The notes beneath the pieces are model-generated. The model was not told the origin of the DNA. It worked only from the letters and a program-made list of their open reading frames with translations, and did no database searches. Positions 25,090 through 33,967 of a stretch of 64,000 nt of DNA are shown here, piece after piece (position 1 is the stretch's first letter; each line of letters begins with the position of its first letter). Position numbers and translations under genes: made by a program. Source of the DNA: Paenibacillus_AA sp045062745 (lineage in GTDB: Bacteria; Bacillota; Bacilli; Paenibacillales; NBRC-103111); contig NZ_JBJGED010000011.1 in the NCBI RefSeq assembly GCF_045062745.1, positions 124,001 through 188,000 on the forward strand, written 5' to 3'.

Positions 25090-25548
25090 ATGCTAACTAC
25101 TCTGATTATCATTCACATTTTGTCGGCCGTACTTGGTTTGGGCCCAGCGTATGCCTTCCCGTTCATGCTGAAGTCGACCAACTCACTCCAAGCCATGAAG
25201 CATTCCGTCGGGCTGGTAGCCCGACTGGAAATGTTCCCTAAAGTATTCGGAACGCTAGCCGTTCTCTCCGGCCTTTTGTTGATTTGGCTCGGCTCATACG
25301 GGTCTATCCTTCAGATTTGGCTAATCGGAACGTTAATCATTTATGCGGGGCTTGAGGTAATCGTCATCGGATTCCTGAATCCGGCGGCTAAGACACTTCA
25401 GGCTCAACTAGCCGACTTGCCGCATGAAACAGATGAGCCGCTTCCTTCCCTTGTCGCCAGAAAGTACGCGCATGTGCGCAACCTTCATACGATAGTCGGG
25501 GCCATTAGCCTTCTAATCTTCATTCTCATGATCGTAAAACCGGCTTAA
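25090..25548 (+). CDS. DUF2269-family integral membrane protein
   Basis: 152 residues from the ATG at 25090 (GGTG, 5 nt). Four hydrophobic helices: IIIHILSAVLGLGPAYAF, FGTLAVLSGLLLIWLG, IWLIGTLIIYAGLEVIVIGF and a C-terminal IVGAISLLIFILMIV. The His near the first helix and the layout fit DUF2269 proteins, which have no established function. It follows the hemerythrin gene by 33 nt on the same strand, so co-transcription and a shared redox role are plausible. Confidence 0.78.
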   Translation: MLTTLIIIHILSAVLGLGPAYAFPFMLKSTNSLQAMKHSVGLVARLEMFPKVFGTLAVLSGLLLIWLGSYGSILQIWLIGTLIIYAGLEVIVIGFLNPAAKTLQAQLADLPHETDEPLPSLVARKYAHVRNLHTIVGAISLLIFILMIVKPA

Positions 25549-25586
25549 AAAAACCAATCATCCCCGTGCCGCGATCCTGCGCTTCG

Positions 25587-26078
25587 TTAGGCGAGTCTTT
25601 CTCGAATATGCGACAGCAGGTTCCGGCACCCTTCCTCGATCAGCTCGTACACATGCTCGAAGTTGCCGGTGTAATACGGGTCCGGCACGTCCTTCACCCG
25701 GGCGTTCGGCACGAAATCCATGAACAAATATACTTTTTTCCTCGAATCGTCAGCCGATTCGGCATTGGACGGTTGGCCCATGAGCCGGAGCATATCCTTC
25801 CTGTTTTGAGCGTCCATCGCAATGATATAATCGAACGCGACCCAATCGTCTCGGGCTACTTGACGGGCTCTAATGTCCTTATGCTCGATCTTCACCTTGT
25901 TCAGCTGCCGCTGGGTTCCCTGGTGCGGTGCTTGTCCGACATGCCAATCCCCCGTACCGGCCGAGTCCACGACGATCCGGTCGTCCAGACCCGCTTCCTT
26001 CACCTGATGACGCAAGACCGCCTCCGCCATCGGAGAGCGGCATATGTTGCCCAGACAGACGAACAATACATGGATCAT
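25587..26078 (-). CDS. Low-molecular-weight protein-tyrosine phosphatase
   Basis: 163 residues. The catalytic P-loop VCLGNICRSPMAEA is at residues about 7-20 (C-x5-R-S), and the general-acid loop VPDPYYTG is near 128-135. It is close to B. subtilis YfkJ in size and motif. It dephosphorylates phosphotyrosine or phosphoarginine on proteins; which one is not decidable here. It lies 22 nt downstream of the lipid-kinase gene. Confidence 0.94.
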   Translation of the reverse strand: MIHVLFVCLGNICRSPMAEAVLRHQVKEAGLDDRIVVDSAGTGDWHVGQAPHQGTQRQLNKVKIEHKDIRARQVARDDWVAFDYIIAMDAQNRKDMLRLMGQPSNAESADDSRKKVYLFMDFVPNARVKDVPDPYYTGNFEHVYELIEEGCRNLLSHIRERLA

Positions 26079-26100
26079 GATGGAGTCGCCCTCCCAACAT

Positions 26101-26988
26101 TTATATAATGTTCAAGCCTCCCGCGATTAGCTCGATCTCGGCCGGCGTCGTACCGCCCCACTCCCCGTCCACGTGGATGGCGAGCGGCTGCTCCGAACGG
26201 ATCCGGACGCGTGCTGCCGACAGCATATGTACGGCCGATAGGCTTGTATGCGTTCCGGTAAAAACCCGAGGGAAGAACATCAGCAGCTGCCCCCGTGTAA
26301 TCCCCTCGACGAGGCACAGATGGAACCGGCCGTCATCGCCGCGAGCATCGGGACATATCCGCATTCCGCCCCCGTAGTAGGGCAAGTTCGCCACCGCGAT
26401 CAGCCATACGTGACGGTACGTCTGTACCGCTCCGTCCAGCTCGACCGTCACCGTCTGTGGCTTGTAGCTCACGAGAAGCCGCAGGACGGAGATGACGTAT
26501 GACAAGCTGCCGAGTCGAATCCGGTTCAGCCAGCGCTTATAGAACGATTCGTTCGTCATTCGCGCGACTTCGCCGTCGAAGCCGATCCCGGCGGAGATGA
26601 CGAACCGGCGGCCGTTCAGCTGCGCGGCATCTATCGTCCGGACTTCGCCGCGAACGATCCGCTCGAGCGCAGCCTGGGGGTCGGTCGGCACCCCGACGCT
26701 GCGGGCGAAGTCGTTGCCGGAGCCTGACGGGATACAGCCCATCGGGACCCCGCTTCCGATCAACCCGCCGGCCACCTCGTTCACCGTTCCGTCGCCGCCC
26801 AAGGCAACAACCGCTCGGGTGTCGGGCTGAGCCGCCAGCGTCTCCGCCAACTCCCTCGCATGCCCCCGGTACTCCGTATACCGGACGCCGTACGCGATTC
26901 CGCGCTCCGCCAACCGCCGTTCCGTCTGCGCCCATCGCACCGCGCCGTTCCCGTTGCCCGATGTCCGGTTTACTATAAACCAAATCAT
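26101..26988 (-). CDS. Diacylglycerol-kinase-family lipid kinase (YegS/BmrU type)
   Basis: 295 residues. Nucleotide-binding GGDGTVNEVAGGL (about 63-75) and PSGSGNDFARSVG (about 88-100) define the DAGK catalytic domain, with AGIGFDGEVARM and DDGRFHLCLVEGI in the C-terminal lobe. It phosphorylates a lipid such as diacylglycerol at the inner face of the membrane, recycling it in phospholipid turnover. Expressed with the tyrosine phosphatase that follows. Confidence 0.93.
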   Translation of the reverse strand: MIWFIVNRTSGNGNGAVRWAQTERRLAERGIAYGVRYTEYRGHARELAETLAAQPDTRAVVALGGDGTVNEVAGGLIGSGVPMGCIPSGSGNDFARSVGVPTDPQAALERIVRGEVRTIDAAQLNGRRFVISAGIGFDGEVARMTNESFYKRWLNRIRLGSLSYVISVLRLLVSYKPQTVTVELDGAVQTYRHVWLIAVANLPYYGGGMRICPDARGDDGRFHLCLVEGITRGQLLMFFPRVFTGTHTSLSAVHMLSAARVRIRSEQPLAIHVDGEWGGTTPAEIELIAGGLNII

Positions 26989-27006
26989 GCGTGTCCCCCG
27001 CCGAAG

Positions 27007-27060
27007 AAAAAATAGTACAACATTTCGGTCCGCTTGCTCACCAGAAACATTGTACTATTC
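27007..27060 (-). terminator. Terminator of ricA
   Basis: Long hairpin: AATAGTACAA / TTGTACTATT arms plus partly paired inner TTTC/GAAA, then T6 on the minus strand, ten bases past the ricA stop. Confidence 0.9.
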
Positions 27061-27069
27061 GGGGTTCGT

Positions 27070-27558
27070 TTAGTCACTGCAATTTTTGGACTCGACCTCG
27101 GTCGCATCCAGCTTGATGTTCTCGGACACCGTATCCCGGACGACGGAGACGATCATTTGCAGCAAGTAATTGATGTCTTCTTGAGATTGCTTGAATTGCT
27201 CGACTACCGGGAAGGAGTCCAGCTGATCCTGCAGCTCCTCGATCTCTCCGTTGATTTTCTCGACCATCTTCGCATTCTGGAACGATTCGAACGCGACCGC
27301 TTCCTTCTGCCGCTTTTTGATCAGCTTGATCAAATCCTGCACTTCTTTGTGGTCCTTGATCTGCTGCTCCGCCTGGCGGTAGAACTTCACCTCGTCCGAT
27401 GTGGAGATCAAGTTCGCCAGTTCCTTCGTCCGTTTCATAATATCTTCACGCACGATGAGATCGCGTACGTTGTATGTCTCTATCGAGCAGTTGCCTTCGT
27501 GATCATGATCATGCTCATGGTGAGCGTGGCTGTGAGCCTCATGTTCTTGCGCCGCCAT
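27070..27558 (-). CDS. ricA: RicA (YmcA), subunit of the RicAFT RNA-maturation/development complex
   Basis: 162 residues from the ATG at 27558 (AGGAGGAA, 5 nt). The helical YlbF/YmcA domain occupies about 40-140. In B. subtilis RicA works with RicF and RicT, carries Fe-S clusters, and adjusts RNase Y cleavage, competence and sporulation. Here the first 20 residues are unusually His-rich (EHEAHSHAHHEHDHDHEGNC) and are followed by Cys; a second Cys lies at the very end (KNCSD). It sits 43 nt after miaB, as in Bacillus. Confidence 0.9.
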   Translation of the reverse strand: MAAQEHEAHSHAHHEHDHDHEGNCSIETYNVRDLIVREDIMKRTKELANLISTSDEVKFYRQAEQQIKDHKEVQDLIKLIKKRQKEAVAFESFQNAKMVEKINGEIEELQDQLDSFPVVEQFKQSQEDINYLLQMIVSVVRDTVSENIKLDATEVESKNCSD

Positions 27559-27601
27559 CCTAGTTCCTCCTATCGATACGTTCCTGATGTCGTTGCCCGG
27601 G

Positions 27602-29167
27602 TTAACCGGCATTCGCCCGTTCCGGTGCGTGTACCAGCTCGCCCTTCAGCACCCATGTCTGCGGCTCGGTAATCCGCACTTCCACCCGCTGTCCGGTCAA
27701 GGCCACATCGCCTTGGAAGTGAACGAGCTTGTTCGTGCGCGTCCGACCGGACAACATCTCGGCATTGGTCTTGCTCTCGCCTTCGACCAGCACTTCCACT
27801 AGGCGACCGCGCAGCTCCTCATTCCGTTCGCGGCCGATCTCATTCAGCAGCTCGTTCAGACGAGCGAGCCGCGCCCTCTTCACTTCCGCCGGCACGTTAT
27901 CCTCCATCTCGGCGGCCGGTGTGCCTGCCCGCGGCGAGTAGATGAACGTGTAGGCCGAGTCATACCGCACCTCGCGGACGAGGGACATCGTCTCCTCGAA
28001 TTGCGCTTCCGTCTCCCCGGGGAACCCGACGATAATGTCCGTCGTCAGCACGACATCCGGGATCGCCTGTTTGATTTTGCGGACGAGCTCCAAGTAATGC
28101 TCCCGCGAATATTTGCGGCTCATCTTCTTCAGCACTTCCGTGCTGCCGGATTGGACCGGGAGATGGATGTGCTCGACGAGATTGCCCCGCTTCGCCAGAA
28201 CATCAATAAGAGGATCGTCGAAATCCCGGGGATGCGAAGTCGTGAACCGAATCCGGGGGATGTCGATCTTGTGCACGTCGGCGAGCAGATCGGCGAACGA
28301 ATAGTTCAAATCCTCGAAGTCTTTGCCATAGGCATTGACGTTCTGCCCGAGAAGCGTAATCTCTTGGAACCCTTGTCGCGCCAGGTCCCGGATCTCGGCC
28401 AGCACATCTTGAGGACGGCGGCTGCGTTCCTTCCCCCGCGTGTAGGGCACGATGCAGTACGTGCAGAACTTGTCGCAGCCGTACATGATGTTGACCCAGC
28501 CCTTCATCCCTTCGCGCTTCTTGGGCAAGTTCTCGATGATGTCGCCTTCCTTCGACCAAACCTCGACGACCATTTCTTTGCTGAAATAGGCGTCCTTGAG
28601 GAGGTGGGGCAGGCGGTGTATGTTGTGCGTCCCGAAGATCAGGTCGACGAAGGCATGCTTCTGCATAATGCGGCTCACGACCGACTCTTCCTGGGACATG
28701 CAGCCGCAGACGCCGAGAATGAGCGACGGCTTCTCGAGCTTCAGATGCTTCAGGTGGCCCAGCTCGCCGAACACCTTGTCTTCCGCATTCTCCCGAATGG
28801 CGCACGTGTTCAACAGGATGACATCGGCGCTGTTGCGGTCTTCCGTACCCGTGTACCCCATCGCTTCCAGCATGCCTCGAATCACTTCCGTATCGTGCTC
28901 GTTCATCTGGCAGCCGTATGTGGTGATGTTGTACGTCTTGCCCCGGCCCAGGTCCTTCAGCTCGTCGGGAATGCCGGTCTCGTAGTGCACCTGGATCTCT
29001 TCCTTGCCCCGCCGCTTCTCATCCTTGTAAGAAGGCTGGGAGACGATATGAATATCGCGGCCGTTCACCCGGATGATCTTGCCTTGCTCGTCCTCGCGGA
29101 TGACCTTGGCGCCCGACATGTCGAAATATTTGGAGTAATCTTTGGAATCCTTCGTATTGTTGGACAT
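27602..29167 (-). CDS. miaB: tRNA-2-methylthio-N6-dimethylallyladenosine synthase
   Basis: 521 residues. Radical-SAM methylthiotransferase that thiomethylates A37 of tRNAs reading UNN codons. The auxiliary cluster Cys are in YGCQMNEHD, LNTCAIRENA and GVCGCMSQ; the SAM cluster is CDKFCTYCIVPYTRG; a TRAM domain ends the protein. The extension of about 75 residues before the first cluster is typical of Bacillales MiaB. A TATACT -10 box lies at 29201-29206, close upstream. ricA follows. Confidence 0.96.
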   Translation of the reverse strand: MSNNTKDSKDYSKYFDMSGAKVIREDEQGKIIRVNGRDIHIVSQPSYKDEKRRGKEEIQVHYETGIPDELKDLGRGKTYNITTYGCQMNEHDTEVIRGMLEAMGYTGTEDRNSADVILLNTCAIRENAEDKVFGELGHLKHLKLEKPSLILGVCGCMSQEESVVSRIMQKHAFVDLIFGTHNIHRLPHLLKDAYFSKEMVVEVWSKEGDIIENLPKKREGMKGWVNIMYGCDKFCTYCIVPYTRGKERSRRPQDVLAEIRDLARQGFQEITLLGQNVNAYGKDFEDLNYSFADLLADVHKIDIPRIRFTTSHPRDFDDPLIDVLAKRGNLVEHIHLPVQSGSTEVLKKMSRKYSREHYLELVRKIKQAIPDVVLTTDIIVGFPGETEAQFEETMSLVREVRYDSAYTFIYSPRAGTPAAEMEDNVPAEVKRARLARLNELLNEIGRERNEELRGRLVEVLVEGESKTNAEMLSGRTRTNKLVHFQGDVALTGQRVEVRITEPQTWVLKGELVHAPERANAG

Positions 29168-29232
29168 GATCGTACCTACTTTCTAGCCTGCTATCCCCCA
29201 AGTATATCATTTTTCACTAGAAAATAAAACGC

Positions 29233-29832
29233 TCAGCCCTGCACGATGACCGCCCGATCCCCCGTCTTCACCCCGGCCGCGTTCGCTTCATCGGTGTCAA
29301 TGTGCAGATCCAGCCCATACTGCGGCGAGACTCGTGCCAAGACGTCGGTGAATATTAGCGGACGCTCCCCCTGCAGCCGCACATGCAGCCGGTCCTTGTC
29401 CCGAATGCCCCACGCTTCCGCCTCGGACGTGTGGAAGTGAATGTGCCGCGCCGCGACGATGACCCCCTCCTCAAGCTCGATCCGACCCTTCGGGCCCTTC
29501 ACGATCAGGCCTGGCGTCCCATCGATCGACCCGGATTCCCTTACCGGGGGGTCAATGCCCAGCGTGAACGCGTCCGTGCGAGACACTTCGATCTGCGTGC
29601 GGCCTCGAGTCGGCCCGAGAATACGCACCTTGCCGAAGCTCCCCTTCGGTCCCTCGAGCTCGACCGTTTCTTCGGCGGCGAACTGACCGGGCTGGCTGAG
29701 CGGCTTCAAAGGCTTCAGGGCGTACCCGGCCCCGAACAACTGCTCCAAATGGTCTTTGGACAAATGGATATGACGTGCCGACACTCCGATCGGGACCAGG
29801 CGTTCGGTCGATTGTTGCTGCTGCTCGCTCAT
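29233..29832 (-). CDS. pduL: Phosphate propanoyltransferase / phosphotransacylase (PduL family)
   Basis: 199 residues. Zinc-binding His motifs VSARHIHLS (about 17-25) and ARHIHFHTSEAEAWG (about 128-142), plus TDEANAAGV near the end, define PduL. It exchanges phosphate for CoA on acetyl or propionyl groups. No microcompartment shell genes or encapsulation peptide are seen, so a housekeeping phosphotransacetylase role, perhaps with the 2-oxoacid oxidoreductase upstream, is more likely. GGAGGG precedes the ATG. Confidence 0.92.
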   Translation of the reverse strand: MSEQQQQSTERLVPIGVSARHIHLSKDHLEQLFGAGYALKPLKPLSQPGQFAAEETVELEGPKGSFGKVRILGPTRGRTQIEVSRTDAFTLGIDPPVRESGSIDGTPGLIVKGPKGRIELEEGVIVAARHIHFHTSEAEAWGIRDKDRLHVRLQGERPLIFTDVLARVSPQYGLDLHIDTDEANAAGVKTGDRAVIVQG

Positions 29833-29895
29833 GGTGGTCGCCCTCCTTTATGTACATAAATGTGAACTCGACAAATTCTTTTTTCGCATCTCTCT

Positions 29896-29901
29896 ATTAT
29901 A
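29896..29901 (-). promoter_or_regulatory. -10 box of the pduL promoter
   Basis: Perfect TATAAT on the minus strand about 64 nt before the pduL start. The -35 region is weak (T-rich). Confidence 0.5.
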
Positions 29902-29970
29902 CCCAAAATAAGGGATGAAGAAAAATTACCACATTCTATGAGTTCCCGATATGACATTTATCACTTAACT

Positions 29971-29999
29971 AAAAGAAGGCTGCGAATCGCTCGCAGCCT
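29971..29999 (-). terminator. Terminator of the kor operon
   Basis: Stem AGGCTGCGA / TCGCAGCCT, 5-nt loop, then TCTTTT on the minus strand, right after the korB stop. Confidence 0.9.
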
Positions 30000-30015
30000 C
30001 CCTCCTCTATATCTA

Positions 30016-30885
30016 TTACTTGAACTCGGCGACCAGCTTGGAGAAGTCGGCTTCGCTCAGCTTCAGATCCTGCTTGGACAGCGACTCCGAACGGAAGCCC
30101 GGCACGAGCTCTTCGTAGCTTTGCTTTTCCTTGTTCTGATAGATGATCCCGGTCAGCATGCCGTTGGTCTCCATCAGCTTCGTCATGGCTTGAATGCGGT
30201 TCGACGGATCGTAGTCCGGAATGTCGTCCAGATCGACGATGTTCTCTTTGAACCACTCGTACGTGTTGAACTTATTGAAGGTTACGCATGGGCTGAAGAT
30301 GTTGATCATCGAGAAGCCTTTGTGCTTCATGCCTTCCTCGATAATCGTCGTCAGCTGCTTCAGGTTGCTCGAGAACGATTGAGCGACGAACGTAGCCCCG
30401 GCGGCAAGCGCCATCTCCAGCGGAGCCAATTCGGTCTCGATCGAGCCTTGCGGCGTATACTTCGAGTTAATGAAGCCTTTCGCGCTGCGAGGCGAGTTCT
30501 GACCCTTCGTAAGTCCGTAGATTTGATTATCCATGACGATATAGGTCATGTCGATGTTGCGGCGGATCGCATGTACGGTGTGGCCCATGCCGATCGCGAA
30601 GCCGTCTCCGTCGCCGCCGGAAGCGATGACGGTCAGCTCGCGGTTCGCCATCTTCACACCCTGGGCGATGGGAAGCGAACGGCCATGAATGCCGTGGAAG
30701 CCGTAGCAGTTAATGTAACCCGAGATCCGGCCGGAACAGCCGATCCCGGAGATAATCGCGAGATTCTCAGGCTCGAGCCCGACGTTAGCCGCTGCGCGCT
30801 GGATGGCCGCTTGAACCGCGAAATCGCCGCAGCCCGGGCACCAGTTCGGTTTCACATTATTTCTGAAATCTTTTAAAGTAGCCAT
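30016..30885 (-). CDS. korB: 2-oxoacid:ferredoxin oxidoreductase, beta subunit
   Basis: 289 residues. The thiamine-diphosphate subunit: NWCPGCGDF (about 14-22), GIGCSGRI, and the TPP/Mg motif GGDGDGFAIGMGHTVHAIRRN with MDNQIYGLTKGQ. Together with the alpha subunit it oxidises 2-oxoglutarate or pyruvate to the acyl-CoA and reduces ferredoxin. Short two-subunit enzymes of this kind also occur in aerobes. It starts 3 nt after the alpha-subunit stop. Confidence 0.93.
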   Translation of the reverse strand: MATLKDFRNNVKPNWCPGCGDFAVQAAIQRAAANVGLEPENLAIISGIGCSGRISGYINCYGFHGIHGRSLPIAQGVKMANRELTVIASGGDGDGFAIGMGHTVHAIRRNIDMTYIVMDNQIYGLTKGQNSPRSAKGFINSKYTPQGSIETELAPLEMALAAGATFVAQSFSSNLKQLTTIIEEGMKHKGFSMINIFSPCVTFNKFNTYEWFKENIVDLDDIPDYDPSNRIQAMTKLMETNGMLTGIIYQNKEKQSYEELVPGFRSESLSKQDLKLSEADFSKLVAEFK

Positions 30886-30888
30886 TGC

Positions 30889-32628
30889 TTATTTCAGCTC
30901 CTTACACTGATTGTGAATTTCCGATGGCAGGAACGGAGTTCCGTCGTACTTCAGCATGCTTTGAATCTTGTCGGAGTACCCGACATGCAATTTAATCTGA
31001 TCCGCCAGCTGGGCTGTTGCGTTATTCTCGATAACGAGCACTTTCTTCGCCTTCTCCACGTAAGGAGCGAGCATGTCGGCCGGGAACGGATGAATGAGAC
31101 GCACGGTCACGTGGTTTGTCGCCATGCCGTCCTGCGCCAGACGGGCTCTCGCTTCGTCGATCGTGCCGCCGGTCGAGCCCATGCCGATGATCAGCAGATC
31201 CGGCTGCTCGTTCGGTGCATCGGCCTTGATCGCGTTCGTCAGCTTCGTCTGAACGTCCTGCAGCTTTTTCAGACGCTTATCCATCATGTTCTTGCGGTTA
31301 ACCGGGCTCTCGGACGGACGTCCGGTTTCGTCGTGCTCTACGCCGGTCACATGGTGCAGACCGCCCTTCTCCCCCGGAATGACGCGCGGGGAAACGCCGC
31401 TCTCGGTGAACTCATAGCGCTTGAACAGCTTGCCGTCTTCGAGAGGCGGCAAGTCCTTCGCCACGTTGCCGCGATCGATGACGATCTTGTCGTAGTCGAG
31501 CAGCTCGGACGATTGCTTCCCGAGGGACAGCTGCAGGTCGGTCATGACAATGACCGGCACTTGGTATTGATCGGCGATGTTGAACGCTTCGATCATGTCG
31601 TAGAAGCACTCTTCGATCGTGCTAGGCGCGATGACAACCTTCGGAATTTCTCCGTGGGTGCCGTACACCATCGCGTTCAAGTCGGATTGCTCTTGCTTCG
31701 TCGGCAAGCCTGTGGACGGACCGCCGCGCTGCGTGTTGATGATGACGACCGGCGTCTCGGTCATGCCGGACAGGCCGATCGCTTCGGTCATGAGCGACAA
31801 GCCGGGACCTGCGGAAGCGGTCAAGGAGCGCACGCCTCCGTAGTTGGCGCCGATCGCCATCGTGACGGCTGCGATCTCGTCTTCGGTCTGGATCACCGTA
31901 CCGCCGAACTTAGGCAGTCGCTTGATCAAATATTCCATAATCTCGGAAGCCGGCGTAATCGGGTAAGCAGGCATGAAGCGGCAGCCTGCGGCGATGGCGC
32001 CCAAGCCGATGGCATCGTTGCCGATCATGAACAGCTTTTGCTTGCCGTCGGCAGGAGCCAGTTCGAATTCCTTGAGCGGACCGCCCGCGAGCTCCAGGAC
32101 GAAATTCGCGCCGCGTGCAACCGCGTCGATGTTCTTCTCTACGACAGCCGGACCCTTCCGGCCGAATTCTTCTTCTACCGCTTTATTGAAAACTTCCAAT
32201 GGCAGTCCGAGCAGAGCCCAGGATGCGCCGGAAGCAACCATGTTCTTCATTAGAGATGTGCCGAGTTCTTCAGCGATCGCTGTGATAGGCACCGGGAACA
32301 GACGTGCATTAACTCCTTCCGGAATCGTTGGGTTGAACTTCGCATCGGCAACAACTACGCCGCCGGGACGAAGCTCATGCACGTTCAGATCGATGCTCTC
32401 CTGGTCGAACGCGACCAAGATATCCAAGTCGTCGGAAATGGCTCGCATTGGTGTGGTACTGATGCGGATTTTATTATTCGTATGGCCGCCCTTGATTCTC
32501 GAGGAGAAATGACGGTACCCGTACAAATAATAACCAAGACGGTTCAGAGCGGTCGAGAAAATCCGATCCGTACTTTCCACACCTTCCCCTTGTTGCCCGC
32601 CGATCTTCCATGACAATTGACTAATCAC
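30889..32628 (-). CDS. korA: 2-oxoacid:ferredoxin oxidoreductase, fused gamma/alpha subunit
   Basis: 579 residues. The GTG at 32628 is preferred because AAAGGAG is 8 nt upstream; a GTG at 32637 would overlap the site. The N-terminal gamma domain (LSWKIGGQQGEGVESTDRIF) is fused to the alpha domain (GNDAIGLGAIAAGCRFMPAYPITPASEIMEYL, QTEDEIAAVTMAIGANYGGVRSLTASAGPGLSLM). The upstream gap 32629-32836 shows AT-rich promoter-like sequence (TTGACA at 32697-32702), but no convincing -10 is paired with it. Confidence 0.93.
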   Translation of the reverse strand: MISQLSWKIGGQQGEGVESTDRIFSTALNRLGYYLYGYRHFSSRIKGGHTNNKIRISTTPMRAISDDLDILVAFDQESIDLNVHELRPGGVVVADAKFNPTIPEGVNARLFPVPITAIAEELGTSLMKNMVASGASWALLGLPLEVFNKAVEEEFGRKGPAVVEKNIDAVARGANFVLELAGGPLKEFELAPADGKQKLFMIGNDAIGLGAIAAGCRFMPAYPITPASEIMEYLIKRLPKFGGTVIQTEDEIAAVTMAIGANYGGVRSLTASAGPGLSLMTEAIGLSGMTETPVVIINTQRGGPSTGLPTKQEQSDLNAMVYGTHGEIPKVVIAPSTIEECFYDMIEAFNIADQYQVPVIVMTDLQLSLGKQSSELLDYDKIVIDRGNVAKDLPPLEDGKLFKRYEFTESGVSPRVIPGEKGGLHHVTGVEHDETGRPSESPVNRKNMMDKRLKKLQDVQTKLTNAIKADAPNEQPDLLIIGMGSTGGTIDEARARLAQDGMATNHVTVRLIHPFPADMLAPYVEKAKKVLVIENNATAQLADQIKLHVGYSDKIQSMLKYDGTPFLPSEIHNQCKELK

Positions 32629-32836
32629 AACTTCCACTCCTTTGAACTAGTTCCTCAGCAACATTTTGTGTGGCGTAACAAATTCTTAACATCTTGTGTC
32701 AACCAAATTTTATGACTTCACCCGTCAAAATGCAAGAATATTCGACCCGTGTAAAACATAGTATTTTTCGATTGAATCCATCTCGGGATTAGATTGATTC
32801 GTTTTATAGCATTCTCATTTTGGTTTCTATTGCGAT

Positions 32837-33778
32837 TTAGGCTTCCGGAAGCTCTCGAGCAAGAAAACGCTGCCAATTCCGATGCATAAACTGCTCGGCT
32901 TGCTCCTCGCTGAACCTTTTCAACAACGCTTCAATCAGGTTCCCAAAGCACCCCGCATGCTCAAGCCCCGGCACTTTAATATCGATCCCGTCGTAATCGG
33001 AACCTAGACCCAGATGCCGCTCGGCGCCCAGTTCGCAAAACCGCTCCACATGCCTCAGCAAATCGTCGATTGTAGCCGGGGTCCCTCGTGCGATGAACGG
33101 CGGGTAAAAATTCAAACCTATCATTCCGTTCCTTTGAACAATCGCTTCGATCTGATCGTCCTTCAAATTGCGCGGATGGCCGCAAATGGTAAACGAATTC
33201 GAATGAGAGGCGAGAAAAGGACGGTCCGACAGCTCGGTCAGCTCCCAGAAGGCAGGCTCACATAAATGTGACACATCTATCAGTATACCCAGCCGTTCGC
33301 ATTCTTTAACAAGCGCTCGGCCTTTTCTAGTAAATCCGCCCTGGCGCGGCTCCAGCACTCCGTCTGCCGCCCAATTCGCGTAGTTCCATGTAAGCCCGAG
33401 GGACCGCACGCCGAGCTTGTACAACGTCCGGAGATGCGCCAGGTTGCCCGCCAGTGCGTCGGCTCCTTCCAATGCCAGCAGCGTCCCGATCCGCCCTTCC
33501 CCCTCCAAATGCTGCAGATCGTCCCGCGTGCGCACGAGGGCTACTTCCGGATGCTTCGCGACGTGAGAGTCGTATAAGTCGATGCAGCGCAGCACGTCCT
33601 GGAACGTTCCATGCTCCAGACTCTCGGGGAGCCAGATGGCCAGCCACTGCAGCTTTACGTTGGATTTCTTCCATTTTGTAAGGGTCACGTCCAGCCCGGA
33701 CGCCTCGTCCGCTATATCCAGCTTCGGATTCAGCAGCAGCTTGCTTAGCAGATCGCAGTGCGCATCGATCACTTGCAT
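32837..33778 (-). CDS. Membrane-dipeptidase-family (M19) zinc dipeptidase
   Basis: 313 residues. Metal ligands of the M19 family are visible: DAHCDLL (about 5-11), LALEGADAL (Glu, about 103), IDVSHLCEPAFW (His) and LASHSNSF (His), then GLGSDYDGID. It cleaves dipeptides, often with a D-residue. No signal peptide, so cytosolic. The ribosome site GGCGGG precedes the ATG at 33778. A plausible peptidoglycan-turnover role is inferred from the family and the sporulation setting. Confidence 0.93.
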   Translation of the reverse strand: MQVIDAHCDLLSKLLLNPKLDIADEASGLDVTLTKWKKSNVKLQWLAIWLPESLEHGTFQDVLRCIDLYDSHVAKHPEVALVRTRDDLQHLEGEGRIGTLLALEGADALAGNLAHLRTLYKLGVRSLGLTWNYANWAADGVLEPRQGGFTRKGRALVKECERLGILIDVSHLCEPAFWELTELSDRPFLASHSNSFTICGHPRNLKDDQIEAIVQRNGMIGLNFYPPFIARGTPATIDDLLRHVERFCELGAERHLGLGSDYDGIDIKVPGLEHAGCFGNLIEALLKRFSEEQAEQFMHRNWQRFLARELPEA

Positions 33779-33831
33779 GTCGGATCCCGCCTCTCCAATT
33801 CAATTCCGTTTATGTATTCATATACACAAAA

Positions 33832-33856
33832 GAAAAACGTCTCACGCGACGTCTTC
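33832..33856 (-). terminator. Probable terminator of spoVS
   Basis: Stem GAAGACGTC / GACGTTTTTC (one wobble) with loop GCGTGA; the T-rich 3' arm continues into CTTTT on the minus strand. It lies 112 nt beyond the spoVS stop; 33857-33967 shows no gene. Confidence 0.6.
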
Positions 33857-33967
33857 TCTTCCTGCATCTATGATACGCGACCGTACGCGCGTTCGCTGCC
33901 CCTGTACATGGAAATCAATCGCCATCCCTGGCCCCTCCGCCATGCTTAAGCCCTGCATCCGCTATGC

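Noticed and set aside
29233..29832. Bacterial microcompartment locus because of PduL
   Set aside because: No shell-protein genes nearby and no N-terminal encapsulation helix; more likely a free phosphotransacylase.
32697..32702. TTGACA as -35 of the kor operon
   Set aside because: No -10 hexamer at 16-18 bp; kept only as a remark in the korA entry.
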